The notes below the pieces were generated by a model, which had not been told where the DNA came from, searched no databases, and saw only the letters and a list, made by a program, of their open reading frames with translations. The position numbers were made by a program, and so were the translations under genes. DNA of 64,000 bases, from assembly GCF_036226525.1 (NCBI RefSeq), contig NZ_CP108487.1:5890001-5954000 (forward strand), given 5' to 3'. The stretch is from Kribbella sp. NBC_01245. GTDB lineage: Bacteria > Actinomycetota > Actinomycetes > Propionibacteriales > Kribbellaceae. This document shows, in pieces, positions 9,494-18,085 of the stretch. Positions within the stretch are counted from its first letter, which is position 1. Each line of letters starts with the position of its first letter.

Positions 9494-9969
9494 TCGGCAA
9501 GATCTCGCAGTTGGCCACGATCATCTCGATCGCCGGGGTGGCCTTGAACGCGGGCCTGTTCTTCGCCTTCGACACCACGGTGATGAAGGCTCTCCGCGAC
9601 CAGCCGGCACCGCAGGGCATCGCCACGATGAACTCGATTAACGTGCACATCCTCAACCCGGTCTTCCTGCTGGTGTTCACGGGCTCGGCGATCTCGTGTG
9701 TCGCCGTCCTGGTGACCGCTCCTTTCGACGGCCTCGGCGGTACGGCGTGGCGGGTGGCGGGCGCGATCGTCTTCCTGATCGGTACGAGCGTGGTGACCGG
9801 AGCGGTGAACGTGCCGATGAACAACGCGCTGGCCGCGGTCGACGCCGCCAGCGCCGAGGGTGCGGCGTACTGGCAGACCTACCTGAGCCGCTGGGTCCCC
9901 TGGAACCACGTCCGCACTGTCAGCTCGCTGGCCGCAGTCATCCTGATGGCCCTCGGCTTCCGCCGCTGA
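9490..9969 (+). CDS. DUF1772 (anthrone oxygenase-like) membrane protein
   Basis: The 159-residue protein has four likely membrane helices. It also has the signature of the DUF1772 family, including NPVFLLVFTGSA, the conserved NVPMNNAL segment and RWVPWNHVRT. Relatives include fungal anthrone oxygenases and many bacterial proteins of unknown role. The ATG at 9490 overlaps the NmrA-like stop by 4 bp, so it is translated together with that gene. An upstream in-frame GTG at 9481 is less likely because of this overlap. The pairing with an NAD(P)-binding protein suggests a redox function at the membrane, which is inference. Confidence 0.75.
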   Translation: MIGKISQLATIISIAGVALNAGLFFAFDTTVMKALRDQPAPQGIATMNSINVHILNPVFLLVFTGSAISCVAVLVTAPFDGLGGTAWRVAGAIVFLIGTSVVTGAVNVPMNNALAAVDAASAEGAAYWQTYLSRWVPWNHVRTVSSLAAVILMALGFRR

Positions 9970-10031
9970 CCAACCTGCCGTCGCAGCCTTCGTAGGAGGT
10001 GGCGACGGCACTGGTCTGTCAGGATTCAGTC

Positions 10032-10604
10032 GTGCCTCTCCTCGTAGATCCGGCCATTCCCAGCGGCAGTTTCCAGGCGCAACCGCGGCTCGAGGTCGAG
10101 GGCGGGTTGGCCCTGCGACCGTGGCAGCCCGGTGACGCCGCGGCGGTCCGTACGGCGTTCGGCTGTCCGGAGATCCAGCGCTGGCACATTCGCCGGATCG
10201 ACTCCGATGACGAGGCAGTCGCCTGGATCGCCGACTTCGCCCAGCGCTGGTCCGACGAGACGGCCGCGAGCTGGGCGATCGTCGACGTGGCCGACGTCGT
10301 GCTCGGACAGGTCGGCCTTCGCGGCATTTCGTTGTTCGAGGCCTCGGCGGACATCTCGTACTGGGTGTTGCCGTCTGCGCGTGGTGCGGGAGTCGCCGTA
10401 CGGGCGTTGCACGCGCTGACCGACTGGGCCTTCGGCACGGCCGGCATGAACCGGCTCGACCTACACCACTCGACCCGCAACCTCGCCTCCTGCCGAGTCG
10501 CGGCTAAGGCGTCGTACCCCCTCGAGGCGACCCTGTCCCGCTCGATGCGCCACACAGACGGCTGGCACGACGCCCACCTCCACGCGCGAACTTCGCCGGG
10601 GTGA
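10032..10604 (+). CDS. GNAT-family N-acetyltransferase (RimJ/RimL-like)
   Basis: This 190-residue protein has the GNAT fold of the RimJ/RimL type. The acetyl-CoA loop reads LPSARGAGVAVRALHALTDWAF, and LHHSTRNLASCRVAAKAS carries the usual Asn/Ser segment near the C-terminus. The GTG at 10032 has AGGA seven bases upstream. An in-frame GTG at 9999 lies directly on an AGGAGG sequence and has no spacing, so it is rejected. The stop is immediately followed by the palindrome at 10605-10706. Substrate unknown. Confidence 0.7.
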   Translation: MPLLVDPAIPSGSFQAQPRLEVEGGLALRPWQPGDAAAVRTAFGCPEIQRWHIRRIDSDDEAVAWIADFAQRWSDETAASWAIVDVADVVLGQVGLRGISLFEASADISYWVLPSARGAGVAVRALHALTDWAFGTAGMNRLDLHHSTRNLASCRVAAKASYPLEATLSRSMRHTDGWHDAHLHARTSPG

Positions 10605-10706
10605 CTTCTTTGCGTTCGTTCGTCGGAATCCGCCCTCCCAGCCCAGCGGACCGGTGCAGGTCGGCGGCGGGAGGAGGGCGGATTCCGACGAACGAACGCA
10701 AAGAAG
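10605..10706. repeat. Long perfect palindrome, family E, copy 2
   Basis: Perfect 34-bp arms (10605-10638 and 10673-10706) surround a 34-nt loop. The core differs from copy 1 (TTCGTTCGTCGGAATCCGCC), and each difference is mirrored in the other arm. The loop carries the shared GTGCAGGTC tip. It begins on the base after the acetyltransferase stop codon and lies between two plus-strand genes. Confidence 0.9.
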
Positions 10707-10783
10707 GGAGCGCCGGATGTCGAGGTCTGTGTGACGGGTCCGATGTAGGGGTGTCGGAGGAAGTCTGAGCAAGGGAGTACGTC

Positions 10784-11665
10784 GTGAAGAAGTTGGTCAA
10801 GGTGGGCGCGGTTGAGCTGTGTGTCGAGACGTTCGGGGAGGCGGAGGCGGCGCCGGTGTTGCTGATCCACGGTGCCGCGGCCTCGATGGATTTCTGGGAG
10901 GACGCGTTCTGCGAGCGACTCGCGGCCGGACCGCGGTTCGTGATCCGGTACGACCATCGCGACACCGGCCAATCGACGCACGACCCGGCCGGCGCTCCGT
11001 CGTACTCCGGGCATGACCTGGTCGCCGACGCCATCGGCATCCTGGACGCGCTCGGGATCGAGAAGGCGCACATCGTCGGCGTTTCGATGGGCGGCGGACT
11101 CGCGCAGCGCCTCGTCCTCGACCACCCGGAGCGCGTCCGTACGGTCACCTTCGTCTCGACCAGCCCGGGCGGTCCCGGCGGCCCGTCGAACCCGGATCTG
11201 CCGCCGATGTCCGAAGCGCTGCAGGCCGCATTCTCCGAGGAGGCCGAGCCGACCGACTGGTCCGACCGCGAGGCCGCGCTGCAGGCCTTGATCGATGCCG
11301 AACGGCTCTTCGCCGGCAGCCTGCCGTACGACGAACCCGCGCGGCGGGCGTTGTACGCGAAGATGGTCGACCGTACGGCGGACCTGGCCGCGGCTATGAC
11401 CAACCACTGGATCCTCGACGGTGGCGAGCCGATTCGGCACCGGCTCGGCGAGATCGCCGTACCGGCCCTGGTGATGCACGGCACCGAGGACCCATTGTTC
11501 CCGATCGGCCACGGCGAGGCGCTCGCGCGGGAAGTCCCCGGAGCCCGCCTGGTGCCGCTACCGGGCGCGGGTCACGAGCAGCCGGAGCAGGTGTGGGATG
11601 TGATGATCACCGCGATCCTCGAGCTCACGGACGACGCGGGCGAAGGGCTTACGGGCGAAGGCTGA
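10784..11665 (+). CDS. Alpha/beta-hydrolase
   Basis: This 293-residue enzyme has the alpha/beta-hydrolase order: oxyanion-hole motif LLIHGAAAS, nucleophile elbow GVSMGGG, acid region HGTEDPLFP and catalytic His in GAGHEQPE. The fold covers esterases, lipases and C-C hydrolases; the acidic loop after the nucleophile gives no substrate clue. The GTG at 10784 follows a GGGAG site. The 3' end overlaps the convergent GlxA-like gene by 17 bp. A cytosolic esterase or carboxylester hydrolase role is the safest guess. Confidence 0.8.
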   Translation: MKKLVKVGAVELCVETFGEAEAAPVLLIHGAAASMDFWEDAFCERLAAGPRFVIRYDHRDTGQSTHDPAGAPSYSGHDLVADAIGILDALGIEKAHIVGVSMGGGLAQRLVLDHPERVRTVTFVSTSPGGPGGPSNPDLPPMSEALQAAFSEEAEPTDWSDREAALQALIDAERLFAGSLPYDEPARRALYAKMVDRTADLAAAMTNHWILDGGEPIRHRLGEIAVPALVMHGTEDPLFPIGHGEALAREVPGARLVPLPGAGHEQPEQVWDVMITAILELTDDAGEGLTGEG

Positions 11666-12614
11666 AGGTCTTGCGATAGGCGGCGGGGGACACGTTCATC
11701 GTCCGGCCGAAGTGGTGCCGGAACGTCGCCGGACTCTCGAACCCCACCGCCGCGCCCACCTTCTCCACCGGTGTCGACGTCGACTCCAGCAGCGGCAGAC
11801 TGGCCAGCACCCGCTGGGTGATGACCCAGCGCAGCGGACTGGTGCCGGTGCGGCGGGTGAAGTGCCGGATGAACGTCCGCTGCGACAACTGTGCCTGCCG
11901 GGCGAGCTCCCGTACGGTGATCGGCTCGACCAGGTTGTCCAGCGCCCAGCGGGTGGCCCGGCCGATCGGGTCATCCGCGCCGGTCTCGATCACGGCGGCC
12001 TCGACGAATTGGGCCTGGCCGCCGTCCCGATGCGGCGGCGCGACCAGATGGCGCGCGACGGAATTCGCGACGCGCGCGCCATGGTCGGTCCGGACCAAGT
12101 GCAGGCAGAGGTCGATCCCCGCGGAGGACCCGGCCGAGGTCAGGACCGACCCGTTGTCGACGTACAGCACGTCAGGCTCGACCCGAACCTTCGGGAAACG
12201 CCTGGCCAGGATCGGCGCGTACTTCCAATGAGTGGTCGCGCCGAGCCCATCGAGCAGACCCGCCGCGGCCAGTGCGAAGGCGCCCGAGCAGATCGAGACG
12301 ATGCGTGCGCCGTTGGCCTGCGCTAGGCGTAATGCCGCGATGACCTCGGGGGATTCGTCGGCGTGCACGTTCGCGACGCCCGGCACGATCACGGTGTCCG
12401 CCTGCGCGAATTCGTCCAGCCCGTACGGCGCGGTCATGGTGAAACCGCCCGCCATCCGGAGCGGCCCGGGCTCCGCCGCGCAGACGCGCAGGTCGTACCA
12501 CTCGAGGCCGAGGCGGTTGATGCCGAACACCTCGACGACCGAACCCAGCTCGAACGGCGCCATCCGGTCGAAGGCCAGCACGGAGACGGTACGTCCGGTA
12601 CGTCGGGCACGCAT
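11649..12614 (-). CDS. GlxA-family transcriptional regulator (DJ-1/PfpI plus AraC domain)
   Basis: The N-terminal two thirds (about 8-180) form a DJ-1/PfpI class I glutaminase-like domain with a nucleophile-elbow motif ICSGAFALAAAGLLDG. The last 100 residues form an AraC DNA-binding domain (VRELARQAQLSQRTFIRHF). This domain pair defines the GlxA/FtrA regulator group. It is divergent from the rhodanese at 12712 with under 100 bp between, a pairing seen in many bacteria, so it probably controls that gene. The inducer is not known. Confidence 0.88.
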   Translation of the reverse strand: MRARRTGRTVSVLAFDRMAPFELGSVVEVFGINRLGLEWYDLRVCAAEPGPLRMAGGFTMTAPYGLDEFAQADTVIVPGVANVHADESPEVIAALRLAQANGARIVSICSGAFALAAAGLLDGLGATTHWKYAPILARRFPKVRVEPDVLYVDNGSVLTSAGSSAGIDLCLHLVRTDHGARVANSVARHLVAPPHRDGGQAQFVEAAVIETGADDPIGRATRWALDNLVEPITVRELARQAQLSQRTFIRHFTRRTGTSPLRWVITQRVLASLPLLESTSTPVEKVGAAVGFESPATFRHHFGRTMNVSPAAYRKTFSLRP

Positions 12615-12711
12615 GGCGTGATCTTAGCGGTGAAGGGCATTCACGCCACTGTTCGCGGGCGTCGGCGCTTGGCAGGCTTGGGCCAACGCTTCCACCCGAA
12701 GGAGTCACCAG

Positions 12712-13167
12712 ATGTCGCAGGTACTGAAGGTCCAGCCCGCCGCTCAGAGCGAGGCGATCGCGCACTTCGCCGGCCGCCTCTCGTTCGAGACCGACCCGTC
12801 GGACGTCGCGGCCGACATCGGCGCGGGTACGACCGGCTGGGTGCTGGTGGACAGCCGCAACCAGGCGAGCTGGGACCAGGGCCACGTACCGGGCGCGATC
12901 CACCTGCCGACCCTCGAGATCGAGGCCCGCGCCGCGTCCGTCGTACCGGCCGGCACCGCGGTCGTGACGTACTGCTGGGGCCCGGCCTGCAACGGCGGCA
13001 CCAAAGCCGCACTGGCCTTCGCGAAGCTGGGCTATCCCGTCAAAGAGATGATCGGCGGCTTCGAGTACTGGGCTCGCGAAGGCCTCCCCATCGAAACCGC
13101 CGACGGCACCCACCGCGTCACCCTCGACCCCCTGGTAGCCCCCCAAGGCATCGCCTGCGCCTGCTGA
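12712..13167 (+). CDS. Rhodanese-domain sulfurtransferase
   Basis: The 151-residue protein is a single rhodanese domain. It has the approach motif LVDSRNQASWDQGHVPGAIHLP and the active-site loop CWGPACNGGTK, whose first Cys would carry the persulfide. The start ATG at 12712 is preceded by GAAGGAG. It is divergent from the GlxA-like regulator and convergent with the ABC permease, with palindrome copy 3 starting 2 bp after its stop. A role in sulfane-sulfur or thiosulfate handling is inferred from the family. Confidence 0.85.
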   Translation: MSQVLKVQPAAQSEAIAHFAGRLSFETDPSDVAADIGAGTTGWVLVDSRNQASWDQGHVPGAIHLPTLEIEARAASVVPAGTAVVTYCWGPACNGGTKAALAFAKLGYPVKEMIGGFEYWAREGLPIETADGTHRVTLDPLVAPQGIACAC

Positions 13168-13168
13168 C

Positions 13169-13272
13169 CTTCCTTTTCGTTCATTCGTCGGAATCCGCCC
13201 TCTCAGCACCGCGGACATGCACAGGTCTGCGGTCGGGAGAGGGCGGATTCCGACGAATGAACGAAAAGGAAG
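13169..13272. repeat. Long perfect palindrome, family E, copy 3
   Basis: Perfect 36-bp arms (13169-13204 and 13237-13272) surround a 32-nt loop that itself can pair (GCGGAC with GTCTGC) around the GCACAG tip. It lies between convergent genes: the rhodanese on the plus strand and an ABC permease on the minus strand. Confidence 0.9.
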
Positions 13273-13277
13273 CTGGG

Positions 13278-14105
13278 TCAGTCGGTGGACTTGAGCATCA
13301 TGCGGATGCCGACGGTGAGGCCGGCGGCGGCGGTGAGGATCGCGGCGAGGGCGCCGTACGCGATCGTGGGTGAGGTGAGGTCGCCGGCGAAGAGGAGGCG
13401 TTCGGCGTCGACCATGTAGGCGAGCGGGTTGAGCTTCGAGGCGAACTGCATCCAGCCCGGGCCCGACTCCAGCGGCAGCAGCATGCCCGACAGGATCATC
13501 AGCGGGAACAGGAAAGTCTGCTGCACCATCCAGAACATCCAGTCCTGCTTACGAACCGCGATCGCCAGCGCATAACTGAACGACCCGAGCCCAACCCCGA
13601 ACACCGCGAGCAGCGCCAGCCCGATCACCGCGCCGACCAGATGCAGCTCGAACCCGAACGGGATCATCACCGCGATCACCACAACGGTCTGCCCGGCGAG
13701 CGGCACCATCTCCTTCAACGCCCGGCCGATCAGCAGCGACGACCTCGACAACGGCGTGACCAGCATCCGCTCATGCGCGCCCGTCTGGAACTCGAAGAGC
13801 AGATTCGCCCCGGTCGCCGACGTCCCGAACAACGCGGTCATCACCAGCAGACCCGGCACGTACCACTGCCAGATCGACCCCTGGACGGGTCCCGCCATTC
13901 CGAGCGCCCCGGCCAGCAACGGACCGAACAGCGCGAGGAAGAACAACGGCTGGATCATCCCGAACAACAACGAGAATGGGTCGCGCAATACCGGCTGCAA
14001 CTCGCGCCGCATCACGATGCCGGTATCCCGGATCAGGTTGCGGCGGATCGGCTCCGCATCGCGCTGTACGACGCGGGTGGGCGCGGGGCTGGTCAGGGTG
14101 GTCAT
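13278..14105 (-). CDS. ABC-2 type transport permease (DrrB-like)
   Basis: The 275-residue protein has six likely membrane helices and the ABC-2 permease pattern, including FPLMILSGMLLPLESGPGWM near the fifth helix. It shares a 4-bp ATGA overlap with the upstream ATPase gene (14102-14105), so the two form a coupled exporter. DrrAB-type transporters export drugs, lipids or antibiotics; the cargo cannot be told here. The WYL regulator divergent from the ATPase is the likely controller. Confidence 0.87.
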   Translation of the reverse strand: MTTLTSPAPTRVVQRDAEPIRRNLIRDTGIVMRRELQPVLRDPFSLLFGMIQPLFFLALFGPLLAGALGMAGPVQGSIWQWYVPGLLVMTALFGTSATGANLLFEFQTGAHERMLVTPLSRSSLLIGRALKEMVPLAGQTVVVIAVMIPFGFELHLVGAVIGLALLAVFGVGLGSFSYALAIAVRKQDWMFWMVQQTFLFPLMILSGMLLPLESGPGWMQFASKLNPLAYMVDAERLLFAGDLTSPTIAYGALAAILTAAAGLTVGIRMMLKSTD

Positions 14106-15076
14106 GCGGCTGCCTTTCCGGTGGTGCCGGTCTCGCGCAGGCTGCGACCGGTGAGGGTGAGGAAAACGTCATCGAGGGTGGGGCGGTGGACCTGGGCCGT
14201 CGCGATCGGTACGCCCGCGTCCTTGGCAGCGCCGAGCAGTACCGGCAGGGCCGCCGGGCCGTCGGTCACTCGCACAGTCAGTTGGTTGCCGTCGGCCACG
14301 ACATCACGGGCCCCGGGCAACGAATCGGCCAATCGCCTGACCACATTGAGGTTGCTGGCGGCAACGGTGATGACGAGTTGGTCGCCGGCCAGGTCGGTCT
14401 TCAGCTTCTCGGCCGTGTCATCGGCGATCACCTCGCCGTTGTCCACCACGACCACCCGCTCGGCCATCGAGTCGGCCTCGTCCAGGTAGTGCGTCGTCAG
14501 CATGATCGTCATGTCGTACTGCTCGCGCATCCGCAGAATGTGATCCCACAGGTTGGCCCGGTTCTGCGGGTCGAGACCTGTCGACGGCTCGTCCAGGAAC
14601 AACAGCCGCGGCGCGTGCACCAGGCCCATCGCCACGTCCAGCCGGCGCCGCTGACCGCCCGACAGGTCCGACACCTTGCGCTTGGCCAGCTCGGTCAGAT
14701 CGAGGGCCTCCATCAGTTCGGCGGCCCGGGCCTTCGCGTCCCGACGGTCGAGTCCGTAGATCACGCCCTGCCCGGCAAGCTCGTCGCCGACGCGCTGGGA
14801 GTGGCCCGCGCCGTTGCCCTGGCCGACGTACCCGATCCACCGGCGGACCTGCGCCGGGTCGGACGCCACGTCGTACCCGGCGACGGTCGCACTACCCGAA
14901 GTCGGCGCGATCAGGGTGGTGAGCATGCGCATCGTGGTGGTCTTGCCCGCGCCGTTCGGGCCGAGCACGGCGACGAGTTCACCGGGTTCGATCTGCAGGC
15001 TGATACCGCGGACGGCGTGCACGGTCTGGGTACGGCTCACCACGAAGTCCTTGGTGAGCGATCGGGTGCTGATCAC
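14102..15076 (-). CDS. ABC transporter ATP-binding protein (DrrA-like)
   Basis: The 324-residue protein has a Walker A motif (GPNGAGKTTT), signature LSGGQRRR, Walker B LLFLDEP and an H-loop LTTHYLDEAD. A C-terminal extension of the DrrA type follows (about 230-324, with RPTLDDVFLTLTGRSLRE). The GTG at 15076 has GAGGAG seven bases upstream. The stop overlaps the permease start by 4 bp. Together they make one two-component ABC-2 exporter. Confidence 0.9.
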   Translation of the reverse strand: MISTRSLTKDFVVSRTQTVHAVRGISLQIEPGELVAVLGPNGAGKTTTMRMLTTLIAPTSGSATVAGYDVASDPAQVRRWIGYVGQGNGAGHSQRVGDELAGQGVIYGLDRRDAKARAAELMEALDLTELAKRKVSDLSGGQRRRLDVAMGLVHAPRLLFLDEPSTGLDPQNRANLWDHILRMREQYDMTIMLTTHYLDEADSMAERVVVVDNGEVIADDTAEKLKTDLAGDQLVITVAASNLNVVRRLADSLPGARDVVADGNQLTVRVTDGPAALPVLLGAAKDAGVPIATAQVHRPTLDDVFLTLTGRSLRETGTTGKAAA

Positions 15077-15173
15077 GGGTTATCTCCTCGCTGGATGTGC
15101 TAGGGGGTGACACCGAGAACATTTCCAGCAGAACAGGACAGGTTCTGGCCGCTACTTCTGCGAATCTGGAGTC

Positions 15174-16142
15174 ATGTCCGAAACCTCGGCAAGACTTCTC
15201 TCGCTGCTGTCGCTCCTACAGGCCCGGCGGGATTGGCCGGGTGCGCTGCTGGCCGAACGGCTGGAGTGCAGCCCGCGGACGGTACGACGCGACGTCGACC
15301 GCCTCCGCGATCTCGGCTATCCCGTGCGCGCCACCAAGGGCCCAGACGGCGGTTACCGCCTGGACGCGGGGGCCGATCTGCCGCCGCTGCTCTTCGACGA
15401 CGATCAAGCCATCGCGGTGGCCGTCGCCCTGCAGACCGCGACCACTGCCGTCACCGGGATCGAGGAGGGCGCGCTCCGGGCTCTTGCCACGGTCCGCCAG
15501 GTGATGCCGGCACGACTGCGGCAGCGGGTCGACGCGTTGCAGGTGACGACCGTCGACAAGTACGCCGCGAGCCGGTCGAAGGTGGACAGCGAACACCTGA
15601 TCGCGGTCGGTACGGCGGTGCGCTCGCGGGAGATCCTGCGCTTCGACTACGTGACGCGTGACCAGGGTGAGACCGAGGAGTGGAAGCCGCCGCGCAAGGT
15701 CGAGCCGCATCACGTGGTGACCTGGGGCGGCCGCTGGTATCTGGTCGCGTTCGACCTGGATCGGCAGGACTGGCGGACGTTCCGGGTGGACCGGATGACG
15801 CCGAAGACGCCGACCGGGCCGCGCTTCACGCCGCGCGAACTGCCGACGCCGGACGTCGCGACGTACATCTCCGAGCGGTTCAAGCGATCGGAATGGCCGT
15901 GCCGGGGTGAGGCGATCCTGCAGGCGAAGGCCGCTGACATCGCGCGCTGGGCGGGGCGGGACGCGCTGGTCGAGGAGCTTGGGCCGAACCGGTGCCGGCT
16001 GGTGCTCGGTGCGTGGTCGTGGATCTCTTTGGCCGCCACGCTCGGCATGTTCGAGGTCGACCTGGAGATCGTTGGCCCAGCCGAGCTGATCGACGCCGCG
16101 ACTCAGCTCGCCGGCCGCTACGCAATGGCGACCGGCGGCTGA
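15174..16142 (+). CDS. HTH/WYL-domain transcriptional regulator
   Basis: The 322-residue protein starts with a winged helix of the HTH-11 type (LLAERLECSPRTVRRDVDRL, about 24-43). A WYL domain follows in the middle (about 135-215, with GGRWYLVAFDLDRQDWRTFRVDRM). WYL domains bind nucleic acid or nucleotide ligands. It is divergent from the DrrAB-like exporter with about 100 bp between, so exporter control is the likely job. The frame ends before a bidirectional hairpin. Confidence 0.85.
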   Translation: MSETSARLLSLLSLLQARRDWPGALLAERLECSPRTVRRDVDRLRDLGYPVRATKGPDGGYRLDAGADLPPLLFDDDQAIAVAVALQTATTAVTGIEEGALRALATVRQVMPARLRQRVDALQVTTVDKYAASRSKVDSEHLIAVGTAVRSREILRFDYVTRDQGETEEWKPPRKVEPHHVVTWGGRWYLVAFDLDRQDWRTFRVDRMTPKTPTGPRFTPRELPTPDVATYISERFKRSEWPCRGEAILQAKAADIARWAGRDALVEELGPNRCRLVLGAWSWISLAATLGMFEVDLEIVGPAELIDAATQLAGRYAMATGG

Positions 16143-16145
16143 GGT

Positions 16146-16185
16146 CCCGTGCCCACGCCGGGAAACGTCCGGCGCGAGGCACGGG
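16146..16185. terminator. Bidirectional hairpin between convergent genes
   Basis: CCCGTGC (16146-16152) pairs with GCACGGG (16179-16185), and an inner ACGCCGG/CCGGCGC-like stem extends it. It lies in the 47-bp gap between the WYL regulator and the PLC-like gene, both ending here. Confidence 0.6.
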
Positions 16186-16189
16186 CTTC

Positions 16190-17209
16190 TTAGCTGCGTG
16201 GGGTTGTGTAGGACACGATCGGCGGCGCGGTCCAGTCGCTCGACGCGATGGTGGCACCGCGGGAGGCGAGCAGGTTGACGCGGTCCTTGGCCTGTTGCTC
16301 GGTCGGGTTCCGCCCGTCGATCGCGGGTGCGACGGAGTGCGCGTCGACCATCACCAGCAGGTAGTTGTTACTCGTGTAGAAACTGGTGCTGCCGCCCAAC
16401 CAGGAGCCGGCATTGCCGTCGAAGGTGACGTACCACTGAGCGCGCGAGCCGCCGCGATCACCAGTCCGCGGGTCCGACGACGAGGCGCCGTTGATCGTCG
16501 TGAACATCGTGGCCGAGCTGAGCCGTCCCGCATTGTTCAACGCCGTCAGGTGATCGGCGTACTCCAGGTCCGTGTCGTAACTGTCGAACGGGTTCTGCGA
16601 CTCGAACGCGCCCGTCTCGATCAGGAAGAGGAACTTGCCGTTGAGGCTCGACCGCGACGGCCAACCGCCACCGCGAACTGCCGCGTCGAGCGTGCTGGCG
16701 GAGCCCTTCACGTCAGCGGGCTTGAGGATGTTGCCGGCCCCGAGCGCCGTACTGACCAAGGTGTCCAGCTGAGCCGGCCCATAACCACCCCGGCCGTCGA
16801 AACCGTTCTTGGCCTCGAGCTTGATGATCAACGGGCGATGCGTTGGGTTCTGGTCGTGCCAGAGCTTGAGATTGCGCAGGCACGTCTGCAGGTTCTGGTT
16901 GCGCGAACCGGAGCGCAAGCCGGCGAACGTGGTGGCCGACGAGCAGTTGTTGGCATTCCCAGGGTCATGGCTCACTTGGTACGCGCGGGAGCCGAAAAAG
17001 TTCTGCCACACGTCGATCTCGAGCATCGAAGCACCGGACTCGAGGGCGTCGATGAGCCAGGGAAACGTGGCTTGCTGGTACGCGTTGTGCACGCCGACAC
17101 CCGTGATGCCGGCGATCGATCCGTCTACAGCCTGGGCTGGTAGGGCGGTGGCGGGGAGAACGGTCGCGGCCAACAGCAGGCTCGCGAAGGGCATGGTCCA
17201 TCGCTTCAC
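16190..17209 (-). CDS. Secreted calcium-dependent phosphoinositide phospholipase C-like enzyme
   Basis: The 339-residue protein has a signal peptide (about 1-28, ending LPAQAVD). A catalytic domain of the PI-PLC-C1 group follows, with the first catalytic His in VGVHNAYQQ and the second in QVSHDPGN. Acidic residues in MLEIDVWQ and IIKLEAKNG would bind calcium. This family cleaves phosphoinositides or related phosphodiesters outside the cell. The gene ends at the hairpin 16146-16185. No operon partner is evident. Confidence 0.82.
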   Translation of the reverse strand: MKRWTMPFASLLLAATVLPATALPAQAVDGSIAGITGVGVHNAYQQATFPWLIDALESGASMLEIDVWQNFFGSRAYQVSHDPGNANNCSSATTFAGLRSGSRNQNLQTCLRNLKLWHDQNPTHRPLIIKLEAKNGFDGRGGYGPAQLDTLVSTALGAGNILKPADVKGSASTLDAAVRGGGWPSRSSLNGKFLFLIETGAFESQNPFDSYDTDLEYADHLTALNNAGRLSSATMFTTINGASSSDPRTGDRGGSRAQWYVTFDGNAGSWLGGSTSFYTSNNYLLVMVDAHSVAPAIDGRNPTEQQAKDRVNLLASRGATIASSDWTAPPIVSYTTPRS

Positions 17210-17251
17210 AGCGACTCCTCACGGTCGGGCGGGATCGCGGACAGGAGAGCT

Positions 17252-17275
17252 GGGCCGGACCACCATGGGCGGCCC
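17252..17275 (-). terminator. Possible hairpin after the Vgb-like remnant
   Basis: GGGCCG (17252-17257) can pair with CGGCCC (17270-17275) just beyond the decayed minus-strand gene. It also lies upstream of the PLC start, so a leader-hairpin role is equally possible. Confidence 0.3.
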
Positions 17276-17334
17276 GGCCTATTTCCACATCGTGAACTAA
17301 CCCGCCCGGAGATGACCGTGCGCTGGCGTGTCCG

Positions 17335-17956
17335 TCAACCCGCAGATGAACAGCGAGCGAGACTTCCGGTCTCCAGCGCCACCCACAACTCGTCGCCGGC
17401 GAGAGCCAACCCGTGCGGCTCTGTCCCCGGCCCGAAGACGACCTCGTCGACCACCTTGCCGTCAGTGTCGAGCCGTATGGCCGATCCGCCCGATCCGCCC
17501 TGCGCCGATCTCCGCGAACCACACGCCGTCCTCGCCCGCCGCGATACCGACCGGCGCCGCGCCTTCCGTCGGCAGCGACTGTACGTCGATCGCGCCGTCG
17601 AGCGTGGACCGGTCCGCCGTCATCAACGTGAACCACATCGCGCCATCCGCGCCCGCACACACGCCGTACGCCGACCCACTCACCTCGTACGACGCGACCT
17701 CGCCGTCTGCCGTGATCCGCCCAATCCGGTTGTCCGACCGACCGAACCAGACCGAGTCATCAGGCCCGGTCGCAATGACCATCGGCCGACTCTCCGCGGC
17801 CCCCAAGTCGAACCGCCGCACCTCACCCGACTTCGGATCCAAGCGCGCGACCTGCCCAGCATGAACCAACGTCATCCACACCGCCCCAGCCGCCTCAACC
17901 GCCACTCCGTACGGTCCCGCGCCCTGCTCTGCAACGGGAAACTCGCCAATCCGCAA
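17335..17956 (-). pseudogene. Virginiamycin B lyase-like (Vgb) beta-propeller, frameshifted
   Basis: The first 158 residues show Vgb-type propeller blades (GPYGVAVEAAGAVWMTLVHA, GPDDSVWFGRSDNRIGRI, GADGAMWFTL, GEDGVWFAEIGAGRIGRI). Near 17475 the frame is lost and reaches a TGA. The sequence then continues in another frame as RLDTDGKVVDEVVFGPG and HGLALAGDELWVALETG until a TGA at 17335-17337. One inserted base, or two lost, explains the break. Even joined, the product would be about 206 residues, shorter than the usual 270-300. A sequencing error or a real decayed gene are both possible. Confidence 0.65.
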
Positions 17957-17976
17957 AACAAACCTCCAGTTCGGTC

Positions 17977-18080
17977 TTCTTTTTTGTGTTCATTCGTCGC
18001 ATTCCGCCCTCTCCTGTCCGCTGGCCAGCACATGTCCGCTCACGGGAGGGCGGAATGCGACGAATGAACACAAAAAAGAA
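17977..18080. repeat. Long perfect palindrome, family E, copy 4
   Basis: Perfect 35-bp arms (17977-18011 and 18046-18080) surround a 34-nt loop containing GCACATGTCCGC. The outer arm is TTCTTTTTTGTG, unlike the other copies but fully matched. It lies downstream of the minus-strand LacI gene and upstream of the Vgb-like remnant. Confidence 0.9.
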
Positions 18081-18085
18081 AGTAG